From: Leptoclinus maculatus | Lineage: Eukaryota > Chordata > Actinopteri > Perciformes > Stichaeidae | Length of the DNA stretch: 64,000 nucleotides | NCBI GenBank assembly: GCA_032191485.1 | Contig: JAVDOI010000007.1 | Location: 3,879,042-3,943,041 of the forward strand | Direction of reading: 5' to 3' | Part shown: piece by piece, positions 48,526-60,965 of the stretch | Numbering within the stretch: position 1 is the stretch's first letter | How the letters are laid out: each line of letters begins with the position of its first letter | The notes under the pieces: model-generated | What the model saw: the letters and a program-made list of their open reading frames with translations, nothing else | What the model was told of the DNA's origin: nothing | Database searches by the model: none | Position numbers and translations under genes: made by a program

Positions 48526-49465
48526 TTGTGTGCAACTTAATTTGACAGGTCTGTAATTTCTTACTCATTTAAATCCATAGAAGGAAAGAACTGTAATTTG
48601 GCACTGATAATGTTAATAGAAACTTTTTACTTCACTAAATTATATGCAGTTTATAGACAAAATTCACCATTATCTCTATTTTCCAAATGATTAGTTATCA
48701 AATTACTTTCTTTTTTAAAAAAACATCTAGGAAATCATAAAGAAATTACAAAATGAAGTATCACCCAATTTTGTTGGAATAAATAGTTGTTAGCAATTGG
48801 TGGCACAACTAATCCCCAAAGATATTTTGCAACAAAAGTCACGAAAGTCCTGGTCCCTGAGCTAGCCATAGTCCCTGAGCTCTTCTCCATTAGCTTCGGC
48901 TTTTCCTTGGGAGGTTTGCTTCATCGGTCTTCCTAAAAAGCTGATGAAACTGGGGTAAATTAGTCTATCTGGACAGTGACATTTCAGCACGTAATCTTTG
49001 AATCATACAGTATGAAGATACATTAATCATCAGGGGGTTTTATGGCATTGCCACTGGGGCAGTTTATTTCCCTCAAAAACACGTCCACACGTCAATTTTC
49101 CTTTTTAAGTGCTGTTGGTGGTCAAGGTTATGGCGCAAACAACTGTGAAGGTGTTGACCAATGTGTCCTACATTTTGTCGAAAGGCTCTTTTAATAGTGA
49201 TATGAAAACATCTTCCTGGAGTGCAGTCCATATGTGTGGATAATATGTGGGTCAGATGCAAGGGAGCTGTAGGAGCTGAATCCTGACAAAACAATGAATG
49301 GATTGATGGTTGCCACACAGATGCGAGGCACACTGATACTGACGCTGCTATGAGCTATGTTGAATGTCCTGCACTTAGTCCTGGCACTGGACGGAGAGCA
49401 AAGCTATTCCTGCACCACTTCAGTATGTTACCTCGGATGATGTTACGTAATCTGTGTCTCGACTT
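48526..49465. other. No recognised gene
   Basis: AT-rich sequence with a chance 86-codon frame at 49073-49333 (minus) that I do not recognise. Confidence 0.5.
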
Positions 49466-49473
49466 CGTCACCA

Positions 49474-49530
49474 CAGTGGCGGGCCGTCAGGGCCTGCAAG
49501 GCTTTCTCTGCTGGCCTAAACAGAATCACA

Positions 49531-49589
<59 letters not shown>

Positions 49590-50619
49590 AATTATTATAA
49601 TTTATAAAAATATTGTTCCCATTATCTTATTTTCTCATTGCACAGCTACTGTCTTCCTCAGTTGCTCTGCTTCCAGTGCAGCTTGTTTTAAGTAGAGCTT
49701 TTATCCAATCAGATTTCACCTCTGTGTCTCTCAGTAGAACAGAGGCCCCAGGCCTTCAGCCTCAAAAGTGCTTCTAGGTGCCGTTTAAAATGAATGGGGA
49801 CGTGTTCAACCAATCAGATCTTTAGTTTGACATGTTGGGCATATTCTTGAGTGTTAGCAGCCGCTACCCCCAGACCAGCCAGCCTACTCCACCGTCATCG
49901 TTACACGTCCAGGTGCTGCTTTGCCGCGAAGTCCAGGGTGTGCTGTGATTGGTCAGTGGGCGAGCATGTGACTAAAGTGAAACTTGCCAGCAGAGTTTAG
50001 TTGGAGTAGTACGAGTTCAAATTGAAAGATATGGAAGAAATTATAACATTTGTAGGGTTTTGCTTGGTGTAGTTTATTTATTTTTTGACCTAGCTTTGTT
50101 TTTTAACACTCAACGACTGAAGACTATCGTGAAACGAAACTTAACAGCAGAGGCTTGCAGCTCAGCCAATCAAATATGGCCAGCCTGACAAGTTTCCTGA
50201 CTCTTCCACACACCATGACACAGGGGGATGAGACGAGGAAAGACATTGCAGAGCAGTACGTTTAACGCTTGTGATGTTAAAGTAAAATCATGAGATGGTC
50301 TCCTAAAGAGATGGATCAGCCGCGGCTTTTCGTTAAGGGATGATGGTGGGTTCCACAGCCAGACCAGCTGAGAACCACTGTCCTACATGAGCACAGAAAA
50401 CATTATATTTTCCTGAATTTAAGCTTCTGCATTTTCCAAATGCTCTAGCGTTATTCAAACGCATTGTAAGCCTCGTACCGAACGGTTTAATACGAGTAGT
50501 ACATAATTACAGCCTTAGAAACGAATAATAGCTGTGGCGCCATCATGTGGTTATAAGGTGGTATTTCAGCTGCATGACAGCAGTGAAGGCCTGGGTATAA
50601 AATACACGGCACGCCACTG
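49474..50619 (+). mobile_element. hAT DNA transposon, non-coding derivative (hAT-A copy 3)
   Basis: The left end is CAGTGGCGGGCCGT and the inverse of the right end CAGTGGCGTGCCGT. A perfect 8-bp duplication CGTCACCA lies at 49466-49473 and 50620-50627. The subterminal sequence matches copies 1 and 2, but the transposase start has decayed: the ATGGCTGAAGG equivalent at about 50111 reads ACGACTGAAGA. The interior has no recognisable coding remnant. Confidence 0.95.
49534..49589. repeat. (TA)n plus T run
   Basis: About 42 bases of TA followed by 14 T within hAT-A copy 3, expanded at the place where copies 1 and 2 have TTATAGCTATTTTATAA. Confidence 0.95.
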
Positions 50620-50627
50620 CGTCACCA

Positions 50628-51273
50628 ACAGGACAAAATAGTGAGGTTTTATTTGTTGTAACCTATTTCAAACCATTGCTTGTTTCCAAATGTCACAGAA
50701 ATCCACCTGGTCCAAACTATATAATTTTAACAAACACACTCAGTGAATTTAATTCTAAACAAATGAATGTCATTACTTTGTGTAACAATTAATTGCCTAA
50801 CCTTTGCTAAAACCTTAGTGTGCCACCTGAGCTCACCCCAGAGTGCCCCTGCAGGCAACAACTGTTGAAAAGTTGTCTGTCCCTCCAAAAGCTCCAGTTC
50901 AAATGGCGGTGTTTCCTTTCAGATGCATGATTGTTTTTTTACAGTCATGGGTGTAAATGGATTTCATCTTTTGTGTGGCAAAGAGAAATGCCATGTTCTC
51001 AAATTCTAACCAAACCACACCGTATTCTGGATATGTAATGTGCTACGTTTCACTGCAACATACTGATGTATGGGCTCCATAGGCATGCTGCTTTGATGAT
51101 GATGTTGACCAGACGGAGTGTGCTCAGTTGTGATGGAGATGAATATATTGACAACATCCTAACTGCCTGTTAGGATTTGGACTGCCTATTCACTGAACTT
51201 GGAAATAGAAGCTTGACAAAACAATCCAAACTCAAGTTCATCTTACTGGCATTTTTTTGAGCTTTCAAACATA
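50628..51273. other. No recognised gene
   Basis: No supported feature. Confidence 0.5.
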
Positions 51274-51526
51274 AAATGGTAAATAGACTTGCGTTTATAT
51301 GGCACCTTTCTAGCCTTTCTTCGACTAATCAAAGTGCTGTACACTACATGTCAACATTCACCCATTCACACACAGTCATACACTGATGGCCATCAGGATC
51401 TAATCTAAATGCTAGTTGACATACACGGCCTCCGGGAGTATTTGGGGTTCAGTATCTTGCCCATGGACACTTGGATCCGCCGATCATCCGATTAGTGGAC
51501 AACCCACTCTACGTATTGAGCCACAA
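51274..51526 (-). mobile_element. tRNA-derived SINE, copy 4
   Basis: Tail AATGGTAAATAGACTTGCG, body ACTACATGTCAACATTCACC and ATTTGGGGTTCAGTATCTTG. The head at the right end, on the minus strand, begins TTGTGGCTCAATACGTAGAG. The B-box region is deleted or degraded (GATCCGCCGATC remains). Confidence 0.85.
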
Positions 51527-52559
51527 TAAAAAGATTTTCACTATCATGAATTTTTCTGTAAAATCAAATTACCACGTATTATTATCTAACGAAGGTAAGT
51601 CCAAAAATTCACTTTCCTTTTAGCTCTGTTTTTTGTCTCCACCAACTCCTGAAAAGTCGTCTCAAATCGGCGTGGTGCGGCACCGGGCTGCAGGCTCAAC
51701 CGGGCAATCAAATGTAATTAACTGGAAATGAATTGATTCAAGCAGATGCCGACCTCTTGGCGTTGCTGTGCTATTTATATAGTTTAACATAGTTAAATAC
51801 CACTGTACGGTTGCCTGTTTGTTAATTTTCAACAGGGGAACAATATTTCCCATGATATTGACGACGGGTGCTACTCCATGCTGAAGAGTTTAGAATTTTT
51901 ATGCCTGTCTAAAACAACGCTAGAAAAACACAAGAGAGACGCAATTCTAAAGAGTTTCTTTTCATTTAAAACATCTGCCTACAAAAAGCAGCGGGGTGGA
52001 AAAGGAGCTTATGAGAACTGTGAAAGTGAACTTAAAAGAGATTTAAGAGATTTAAAACCAAAACACTTTCGCAGACTTGAGTGATAATTATGTGTGGGTT
52101 CGTTACAATAAGTTACCCTTTTCACATTACAGATTTTTCCCGCTGTTAAGACAGAAATAGATTAGTGCAGCTCTAAGGGCCATAGACAACAAATATGAAT
52201 CCGTTGTAGATGAATGTATATAAAAACAAAAAGGAAATGATGACCAGAACAACAACAAACTAGTCATTTCACTTTCATGCAATCATACGTCTCTGTCCAA
52301 ATACATGTTGGGACCATGTGCTTGGCCATGTGCAACCGAGATCGTTAATGTGTAGAAACTACTGTGTATTTCATACTGCTGCAATCGCGTTGAGATCATA
52401 CACCACTAGTGAGGCCTGAAGTTGTTTCTCATCAGTTCAAATGCAGTGCCACGTGACGTAGGACGTTTTAGATGACATCATACGTTGTCTGAGCTGTTCT
52501 CTCAGTTAGTTTATAGTTTGGTTATTGGTCCCTGTTCGCAGGGTGGTGCCCCATTATTA
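51527..52559. other. No gene; traces of the 5.7-kb repeat family
   Basis: TTTCCTTTTAGCTCTGTTTT with CTCCACCAACTCCTGA at 51612-51655 matches the 5.7-kb repeat, and ATTAGTGCAGCTCTAAGG near 52163 resembles its end. A 68-codon lysine-rich frame at 51878-52084 is unrecognised. Confidence 0.4.
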
Positions 52560-52935
52560 TTAACTAGAAAATGCGTTGGAATGCTGAAAGCTGAAATGAA
52601 TCGCAAAAACATTGCTGAAAATACAGAAATGGGAGACTACCTGTCTGAATAATGTTGAAGCCCGAAAGCATTTAAACTGCACTGCTGAAACCCCTTCTAG
52701 TTGAAATGTCTAACTATGGTGTCTGTAGCTGAAAGTATGAGGAAGGAGAAGGCTTTGAAAGTTGAAGAAGTTTGACAGGATTTGAAGATTTTCTCCCTAC
52801 ACATATCATTAAAAACAAATTGCAAAAAGCTTAATAATTCAAAAAGTTTAAAGATTACAAATATGAAAAGTCATATCACCCCTCTCCTGAAAGCTGAACA
52901 TTTTGATATTTGAACGGTTTCTGTAGTTTAAAAAA
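52560..52935 (+). repeat. Dispersed repeat, copy 1 of a 52/54-kb pair
   Basis: Contains AAATGCGTTGGAATGCTGAA, ACAGAAATGGGAGACTACCT, ATGGTGTCTGTAGCTGAAAG and TTTTGATATTTGAACGGTTT, all repeated at 54498-54895. The block order is swapped between the two places: the GCGTTGGAATG block comes first here and last there, as expected for offset windows on a tandem-type satellite. Confidence 0.85.
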
Positions 52936-52939
52936 ATGT

Positions 52940-53315
52940 CAGTAGTAGTGATATTTGTAGTAGTAGTAGTAGAAGTTGTAGTTGTAGTAGAAGCATTAGT
53001 AGCATTAGAATAAGTACTAGTAGTAGCAGTAGTGATATTTGTAGTAGTAGAAGTTGTAGTTGTAGTAGAAGTATTATTAGTAGTAGAAGTATTAGTAATT
53101 AGAAGAAGTAGTAGTATCAGTAGTCGTAGTAATAGCTGTAGTATTTAATATAACAGTAGTAGTAGTAGAAGAAGTGGTAGTAGTAGTAATAGTAATGGCA
53201 GTATTTGAAGTAGCAGTAATAGCAGTAGTAGTAGTACTAGTAGCAGTAGTAGTAGTAGTAATACTAGAAATATTAGCAGCAGTAGTAGTAGTTGTCGCAG
53301 TATTAGTAAGAGCAT
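52940..53315. repeat. Imperfect (TAG)n trinucleotide tract
   Basis: About 370 bases of TAG/GTA units with AGAAG and ATTAG interruptions. It explains the Thr- and Val-rich open frames on both strands. Confidence 0.95.
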
Positions 53316-53374
53316 TCATTATTTCAACAAAAAAACCTAATTTTGAGCTTAATGTTTAAATACAGTTAATCCAT

Positions 53375-53755
53375 GAGGCTTTTATTTAGAAAGGGTGGGG
53401 CTGGGTGGGGGAGAGAGGAGACAGAATCAGAATGTATGAAACACACAGAGGTTATTAAATTACAGTCTTCATCACAAACATTCCAGTTAGATTTCACTGT
53501 GTGGGGCTTTTATTTTGAAAAGGTGGGACTGGGTGGGGGTGGGAGGAGACATAATCATAATGTTTGACACACATAAACAGAGGTTATTAAATGGCAGGCT
53601 TCATCACAAGCATTTCAGTTAGAATTCATTCTGTGGGGCTTTTATTTTAAAATGGGGTGTGGGGGGGGGGGGCAGAAGGGGAGAGGAGACAGGATCATAA
53701 TGTTAGATAAACACAAACAGGTTGCTAAATGACAGGTTAATAATCTCCTGAATGA
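53375..53755. repeat. Three tandem copies of a ~130-bp unit
   Basis: Each unit has GGGCTTTTATTTTGAAA-like sequence, a G-rich TGGGTGGGGG block, GGAGACA(T/G)AATCATAATG, AGGTTATTAAAT and CTTCATCACAA. Unit starts are near 53377, 53505 and 53637 (spacings 128 and 132). The third ends at about 53755. Confidence 0.9.
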
Positions 53756-54497
53756 GAGAGAGACACAGAGAGATAGAGGGAGAGGAGTGTGTGTGCGTGT
53801 GTCTCAGTGCCTCTGTGTGTTTATCAACACTAATGAGCTCATATGAACACCTGTGTGCTTGGGTGCATGTGTGTCACTGGTTGGTGACCTTTGTGAGAGA
53901 TTAGAGTGAACAGTGATTTTCAACAAAACTACCTGTCAAACATATGCCCTATATACCAAAACCATGAGACTAATCAATAAAATATGGATACCGTGAGAGA
54001 GATAAGACTCTGCCAAATGCGGTAAAGTGATTTTTATGTTTGTGGTGTTAAAAATGTGAGCTCCAGCGCAATATACAAAACTGGTACCGTCTGCTTTCTT
54101 TGAGGAATTAGTGGTCAGATTTAACATGGAGTCTAATGGAGCAGTTGGTTGGAGTTCATGTCGCTCTAAGGCTCCCTGAGCCAAATGTGTATGTCTGCTT
54201 TTAACGACAAGGATAAGATTAGCTACTTTTCCATCCATAAATTATGCATGAAGAGTGAAAATTTTGGAGTCACTGGCAAAAGACAAATATTTTTTTTCAC
54301 AACAATCTGAAGCTCCTCTTCACTCTAGCGTGACATCACGCACTCTAAGCTGCGCAATACACACCCATTATAAAGTCAGAAAAGGACTGAAAAAATCATA
54401 AAAGTTAAAATATGACAGTTAAAAAAGTATAAAAGATATCAAAAAGATTATAACATACAATAATAGCTTAGGGTTTTCTCAACATGGTAAAGTTTAA

Positions 54498-54895
54498 ATG
54501 GTGTCTGTAGCTGAAAGTATGAGGAAGTAGAAGGATTTATAAGTTGAAGAGGATTTGAACATTTTCTCCATAGAAACCCATTCAAAAATAAATGTGCAAA
54601 AAGCTTAATAATTCAAAAAGTTTAAAGATTAGAAATATGAAGAGACATAGCCGGCATGAGCTGAAAGAGCTGAACATTTTGATATTTGAACGGTTTCTGT
54701 AGCTTAAAAAATGTGGAAGGAGAAGAGTTTCAAAAAACGTACGGAAGAAATAGCGGAAGTTGAACTAGAAAATGCATTTCCTGCTGAAAATGCGTTGGAA
54801 TGCTGAGAGCTGAAATGAATCGCAAAAACATTGCTGAAAATACAGAAATGGGAGACTACCTGTCAGAATAATGTTGAAGATGATAATCAAAAAAC
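54498..54895 (+). repeat. Dispersed repeat, copy 2 of the 52/54-kb pair
   Basis: Shares AAGCTTAATAATTCAAAAAG, TTTTGATATTTGAACGGTTT and GAATCGCAAAAACATTGCTG with 52560-52935 at high identity. Confidence 0.88.
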
Positions 54896-54909
54896 GTATG
54901 GAAGAAATA

Positions 54910-54985
54910 TAAAATGCTGTTAAGCATTCCAAGAATAAAGAAACAGGATAACAATAGTTGGAATGCTTAAAAGCATTCCAACAAT
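54910..54985. repeat. Palindromic GGAATGCTTAAAAGCATTCC repeat end
   Basis: GTTGGAATGCTT/AAAAGCATTCCAAC forms a near-perfect hairpin at about 54958-54981, with a related half GCTGTTAAGCATTCCAAG at 54915. It follows the satellite-like repeat directly. Confidence 0.7.
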
Positions 54986-56877
54986 AATTGTTAATAATCT
55001 TACTGACATTATTAATTCTATTGATGTCAATAATTTAGTTTTTCATACATGCTGATAACTCAAACACGCTCCTTTTCGTTCCCAACATACATGTATCACC
55101 ATTGCATAGTCAGACGCATATATCAACAGCGATCAAATAGCTGCATATTTTTTCCTGTCGGCTGCCTGCCACCTGCTACAGATAATGAAGCAATGCCTAC
55201 AGCGTATTGGACTCCCTCCTCCTTCCGGCCCCAACAACATGGCATTGTATGAGCCGCTGCTCCCCCCCCCCCACACACACACACACACCCCGCTGCGTTG
55301 GCACAAGAGCAACGGCTCGGGAGATAATACTCATTTGGAGAGCATAGCGGGGGCGTTGCTACAGATACAACTAATCCTCACACCTCATTGCCAAGATATG
55401 GCTGGCTGCTGCAGTGCTCGCCTCTGCCGCTCCCTCTCTCTTTTCTTTCTTCCCCCTCCTGATTTCTCTTTGCTTTCTTGACATTCAGTCCCTCTCCTGC
55501 TGTCTTTGTTCTCATCTCTAAGCCCTCATCTCTTTCTATTTTTCTTCTCCTGCACTTATCCCCTCTCTTCTGGGGCCTGAGCACAAGGGGCGAAAGGGCG
55601 GGCCACTTTTTAGAGAGGAAAACATAACAGCGGATTTAAAAGATAAGATAAGGGAGGTTGATTAAAAACAGAGAGGAGAATACAGCTCAGCAGGAGAGAA
55701 AAACGTTTTATTTTGGAGAACCTATACCAGGACACTTTGTATTGCAGCATCAAGTTATGTCTACTGGCTGAAAAAAACGTATTCCCATACACAACCATTA
55801 CAAAAGAATGGTTGTAAAATGATGTGTACATTTTCTTAGCATCATAAACCCACCAGAACTGATCATTTTTATAATCACAATTTGAGTCTAATAAGATATT
55901 GGTACAATAAATATTACAAAAGCTAAATCCCCCAAAAAATGTCCAGTCCTTTTTATGTGTAGGGTCAAGGCTCAGTCAAATAAGAACTCTAGTGCTCGTT
56001 CTTTATCGGATCAAATGTGGACCATAAGAAACTTTCATTAGAGTGAATCAGTGGCATTTTGGAACGCGGTATAAGTGTTGGGCAGAAACGGTAATGTGGT
56101 TACTTTTTCAGTAATGAGTAATGTGGAGGATTACAATTTGAATTTTGGTACAGTAGTTATATTACAGTTACCAATTGCAGTAACACTCAGTTACTTTGAC
56201 ACACATACATGCTAGCTGAGGCAGCTAGCGTCTGATGTATATAGTATGTTATCCTATGTTTATATTTTATATTCTAATTGCTGTAGTTTGGTATGTTAAG
56301 TGTATTCTAATATATTCTCTATATTGTGTATTCTATAGATATACATCTCTGGTGTCCATATATTCACTGTGTATCTACTGTTGCCGTGGATAACCTGCTG
56401 CTGTAACACAATAATTTCCCAATAATTTAAACACATTTTTGTTGATCGGATTGTAATCGGATGCTTAACCACGCTAGAGTTGTAAATGCACCCAAAGAGC
56501 TTTGAGGATGGATTGTGATCAGAAAAGCCAAACCATCCCCAGAGGTGGCCAGTGATGCATTAAGACCACATTGAACACGAGGGTAACTGCAATTGTCTTT
56601 TCCAATCTACATACAACAGCTATGTGGGCAGTAGTGACCTCTGACCCACAATATTCGGTACAGCTTACTAGGAAATATTACGGGTTCAGTCCGGCAGGTC
56701 AGCAAAGGACAAAATAACATTCCAGAGTAACATTGCATTCACATGGATATCAAGTTAGTGGACAAGAGCGGGACGGTAAAATTAGAAAAGGCCGGCAGAG
56801 AATTCCAGCAAGGCTAACATTAGAATGCACTGCCGTTAAAATATTTTCAACTTTTTGCCGTTCTCCGCAGTGGAATT

Positions 56878-56879
<2 letters not shown>
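54986..56879. other. No recognised gene
   Basis: A short (CA)n with C run lies at 55263-55287 and a pyrimidine-rich stretch at 55420-55570. The GGGGCGAAAGGGCGGGCCAC word near 55587 is similar to the 26.7-kb words. No coding supported. Confidence 0.5.

Positions 56880-56935
<56 letters not shown>
56880..56935. repeat. (CT)n microsatellite
   Basis: About 28 uninterrupted CT units, then CACACACAGACAGACAGACA. Confidence 0.97.
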
Positions 56936-56942
<7 letters not shown>

Positions 56943-59470
56943 GACAGACAGACACAGAGTGCTGCGGCGCCTAGTCCTTGTCTCAGTCTTAAGTGATAAT
57001 TGTTGGTTATTTCAGGGTCAGCTTGAGTTGAGGTGGTTGATTTTGCGGGTCAGACAGATTGGCTCTCATAACGGGTCGGTTGAGTTTGGGTAATAAAAAA
57101 TCCTGACTCACGCATCACTAGTGGGCTCACTTGACCCGTTCGGTTGTTTGACCTGGACAGGGCGATCAGATCTCAATGTGGACACTGAAGACAAATATTA
57201 GCCAGGTGTTAATATAATCAGGTCTGGATACGAGACCCAAGGTGTAAAGTGGTTATAGTCTCATTTCCAGACTGTAACCACAGTTAAAAAAAATTGTCAT
57301 GTTAAATACACAGAAAAAACTTGTGTAATTCTTTTTTATTGACTGATAAGGGACTGTATTTTTCAAGTAAGTTGCCCAGCCATGGTCCCAGGTTGGTTAT
57401 GCAAGCTGCATCTGTAACTTGACACTACGGCCTACTGTTGTTCCTCAGGGACTGGATTTTACGTGGTTGATGTATTTATGGTCAGTACATCCCCCTGTTG
57501 CTTCATGTTTGTAAAAACTCATCTGACTAATAGACGCACTCAACCTGACTATTTCATCTTAAGAAAACACGGAGCTCAGCCATTGTCTTTGCACATGGAA
57601 GCTGTTCATAAATCAATAGGTGGCTTTACAATGCATGTGTACAATGATGTGTTTTATAACAAGATTAACTGACAGATTGTGGTTGATAAATCTGATAACA
57701 TTTTAATTGAACGCCCCGCTGCTACTCATTCAAGCAGTCAGAGCTACCATACCTCTGTCACTAACTGAACTCCCTGCATAGATATTATTTAATGTTTGGG
57801 GAAACGAAATGGAGATTTCAGAGAGAAGCAGACAGGATATGCGTTTGTAAGGATATAGCAGGTTAGAAAGATAACGATAGAAGCTAAAGCTACAGATCAC
57901 AGTGTAAAAGTGAACCACCACATCAACTGAAGATCGAGACAGAAGAAAATGAAAATAAGGAAAAACATTGTTCCTGTAAAGCAGAGTAGGTCTTTAATCA
58001 CTGTTACAATCATTAAAAGCAAAAGCAGCATGTGTAGACATTCAGTATACCTTCAGTAGCTAGCGTTGCTGTTCAGTAGAACGTACTGAAGGTAGAGAGA
58101 CCATATTTAAAAGAGACAGCAGCAAGATGATAGGCTAACAATGTCATTGTTGTGCTATTGGATAGAAGAGACCAGCTGAAAATCAGAGACAAACAGTGTG
58201 AGAGAGGGGGAAAGAGTAAGCCTTGGGCTCCTCAGCATTTCATCATGTACACAAATGGTTTCCCAACAAATACCAAATGTCAGAGGCCCTTAAAGTAAAC
58301 AAAAGCCAGAGGCAGCATTAGTGTCTTGTATGTCAGTTTCCTGGCCGCTCGCCCTCAGTCTGCCCTTTGCTTCAGCTAAACCTTTGGATAAGACTGCCCA
58401 CCAAGTACACACAGACACAAGTAATGAAAGGCCAGTAATAGATCTGCCTTTTAGAGAAATGCAACCAGACAGTAATGGTTAGATCCACCTACGAACAGAA
58501 TTCACACCGTTTAGATTTCTACCCTGTGGGGGAGACTGCAGACACTGAGATTGTACCTTAATCTTCATGACGTAGGGGCTAAATTCATTATGAATGCAGC
58601 CATCATTGTATGACCATTGTGACTTTTGTGTAATTCTGAGAATCATTGCTGTAATGATCTAACTGTAAAGCTTTGATTCTTCCGACTTGCATTCCGGTGT
58701 TGCCCAAAATATAGCCCTAGCTACATTTAAATAGGCGATGAAGGATTTCCTGACATCATCCTGGTCTTCATGTATGTCTCTCTCCCTGTGGAACTTAATA
58801 CCACTGGAGTTACTGTTTGACGACAACATTATATGGGTCAATAAAAGCTCGACAGTGTGAATTTGTATGGCAGAAATTAATTTAAGTTGAACTCAATATG
58901 AATCATTTGCAAGATTTCTTTCCTCTGGGGGTATTGATTTTACTGCAAAATTTCATTTTTGAATACTGATGACCAACCTTTAATGTGTACAAATGTCTGA
59001 GGGGGGGGAAGTCAGGGTGGATGGTTGGGTTAACAATGCCAAGATAATCTTTTCCTGCCTTTAACCATGACCACCGTTTTTCCTTTCCTTGACCAAGAAG
59101 TTGTAGTTGCCTAACAAACCCAGACTCTATCCAGGGGGGGTGGCAAGTTAAAAAATGGGACTACTGTTTAGATCCTTTAGGAAGGCGCTGTTAACCTTTT
59201 TGCCAAGATGATAAATCAAGTCACGTCTGAGGAGGAAATACACCATCCAAAGGGATTTTTCACAACCTGGAAACGGAGCTTTTCTTTTTCTAAATGGTTT
59301 ATTTTAGATATTTACAAGTTTATAAAGGTATTAATTAGCCTACAACTTCCAATTTATATTAGAAAGTGATTTTTGCAATATTTAAATGGAAAAGTACTGA
59401 AATCTATTTTGAATTCTCTTTAGGTCAAGTAAAACAGTTGGTTTTATCTACAATAGTGAAAATGTGTTGT
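56936..59470. other. No recognised gene
   Basis: About 2.5 kb without supported features; a G8 run near 58999. Confidence 0.5.
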
Positions 59471-59520
59471 TAGTGGTGTAACGGATCACGGGTCGATCCG
59501 TGATTCTTTCTTTCAATATT
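59471..59520 (+). repeat. Possible DNA transposon end
   Basis: TAGTGGTGTAACGGATCACG followed by GGTCGATCCGTGA, related to the sequence at 23763-23822 on the opposite strand. Confidence 0.35.
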
Positions 59521-59779
59521 GATCAAAGGACGAGGGTCTCAACTTGGACAACTTCAAATTGGACATCTTCAATATTTTTGTTTTCATGTAAGACTATAGC
59601 CCAAAGTTCTTTGCTTTAAGTGTTCTTGAAGTTCTTTAATTAATAAATGGAAAGCAACTTTTCACGGGAAAATAACCTCAAAACTAAGACCTCATACAAT
59701 ATATTACAATTGAAAGACAAGAGTGAAAGGATCAGTGATGTTATGGAAGATTTCTGTGTTAATCGGGAGAAGAGAGTTT

Positions 59780-60168
59780 TGTTCACAAATCAATAATAAA
59801 GTCTTCAGAAGATTCAAAGTTGTCTGTCTGTTTATTCGCTTGCAAGAGGGAATGAAAAACAACAGCTATGTGTTCAGTAGTCTGTGGAAAATACTTAGAC
59901 TAAGTTCAACATTCAACATCATTTTATGCATACAGAGGTTCACGCCTTTAGATAAGTCATACATAGGGGAGTAGAGGTCTTTTGACACAGGCTGTCTTGA
60001 TCTGCTCATTATCTGGAGTCTGCCAGGTGCGTTCAACTGGGAGTCAGTTACTGTTTCAAGGTGCTTAACAATGGGTTTCTGTTTCTTCCTCTCGTGTGTG
60101 TGCATGTGATCAGTTGTACAACATCTTTCAAACCTTTCCATGATTCTAAAATATATTTTCCCATTACA
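59780..60168 (-). mobile_element. Retroviral-type LTR, minus orientation
   Basis: Read on the minus strand it begins TGTAATGGGAAAATATATTT and ends TTGTGAACA (TG...CA). An AATAAAC polyadenylation signal lies about 50 bases before the end, at about 59830-59840. The same sequence occurs in plus orientation at 63534 onward, with about 95 nearly identical bases (59942-60036 versus 63783-63870 inverted). Relative to that copy this one lacks about 100 bases near 60070-60110. Its orientation matches the retroviral pol fragment at 61.4-62.9 kb, so it could be its 3' LTR; no clear polypurine tract was seen. Confidence 0.65.
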
Positions 60169-60686
60169 ATGTCTTTTTGTGTACGCCTCCCTCTGTCAGG
60201 ACAATCCCATAACAGGATCAATAGTTACGGCCCAGCGGCAAAGTCAATATTATATCACCAGTGACCTATCTCGTACCTTGCTATCCTTTATCTCACCCAC
60301 ATTTAACAGTTCAGCTAAAAGCTAGGACTGGGCTATCACATGCTTTGTTATGCCAATGCCCTTTCCACATCCATCCATGTATGAACAATAATAGCAGCCT
60401 GCTGGTTATCGGTGAACGTTCACACCAGCAACCGCTGGTTTTTCCTGGGATGTTGCCTGAGTTTTACGCTTGTTAAACGATTATCACTGTTAAGTTTGTG
60501 AAGAACAAAGTGACTTTGGTCGACCAGTGCGGAAGACATTCAGCATGTGAAGTGCTGTGGCTGGAAACAACACAGCATGAGTTTTGTATTATTTATTGTT
60601 CAATTTTGACTCCATGGAGTTGCTGTGGGTGCTGCTCCGAGGCCCATTTTTTTATTTTTCATTATCTCAATCTAATTCCCAATCGC
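60169..60686. other. No recognised gene
   Basis: No supported feature. Given the LTR next to it, it may be decayed retroviral 3' sequence, but nothing confirms that. Confidence 0.4.
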
Positions 60687-60917
60687 TAAATGGTAAATGG
60701 ACTGTACTTGTATAGCGCTTTTCTAGTCTTCCGACTACTCAAAGCGCTTTCACACTACATGTCATCATTCACCCATTCATACACTGATAGCAGGGGCTAC
60801 CATGCAAGGTGTCACCTGCCTATCAGGACTCTAACATTCACACCCATTCATACACCGTAGGACAAGCTACAAGAGCAATTTGGGGTTAAGTGTCTTGCCC
60901 AAGGACACATCAACATT
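60687..60917 (-). mobile_element. tRNA-derived SINE, copy 5, head missing
   Basis: Tail TAAATGGTAAATGGACTGTA and body TTGGGGTTAAGTGTCTTGCC are well preserved. The tRNA-like head beyond CACATCAACATT is absent. Confidence 0.88.
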
Positions 60918-60965
60918 GTTGAAGAAATCATTCAAGTCCAGACCAGAAGTTGCTGTGGTGTTGCT

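Noticed and set aside
49073..49333. 86-codon minus-strand frame with HIGQHLHSCLRHNLDH
   Set aside because: Looks moderately protein-like, but I cannot match it to a family and see no splice context; left as unsupported.
53092..53359. Thr-rich and Val-rich open frames
   Set aside because: Translations of the (TAG)n tract.
56733..56996. Leu-Ser repeat open frame
   Set aside because: Translation of the (CT)n microsatellite.
59780..60168. Solo LTR with target duplication
   Set aside because: The immediate flanks do not show a convincing 4-6 bp direct repeat; I keep it as an LTR without claiming solo status.
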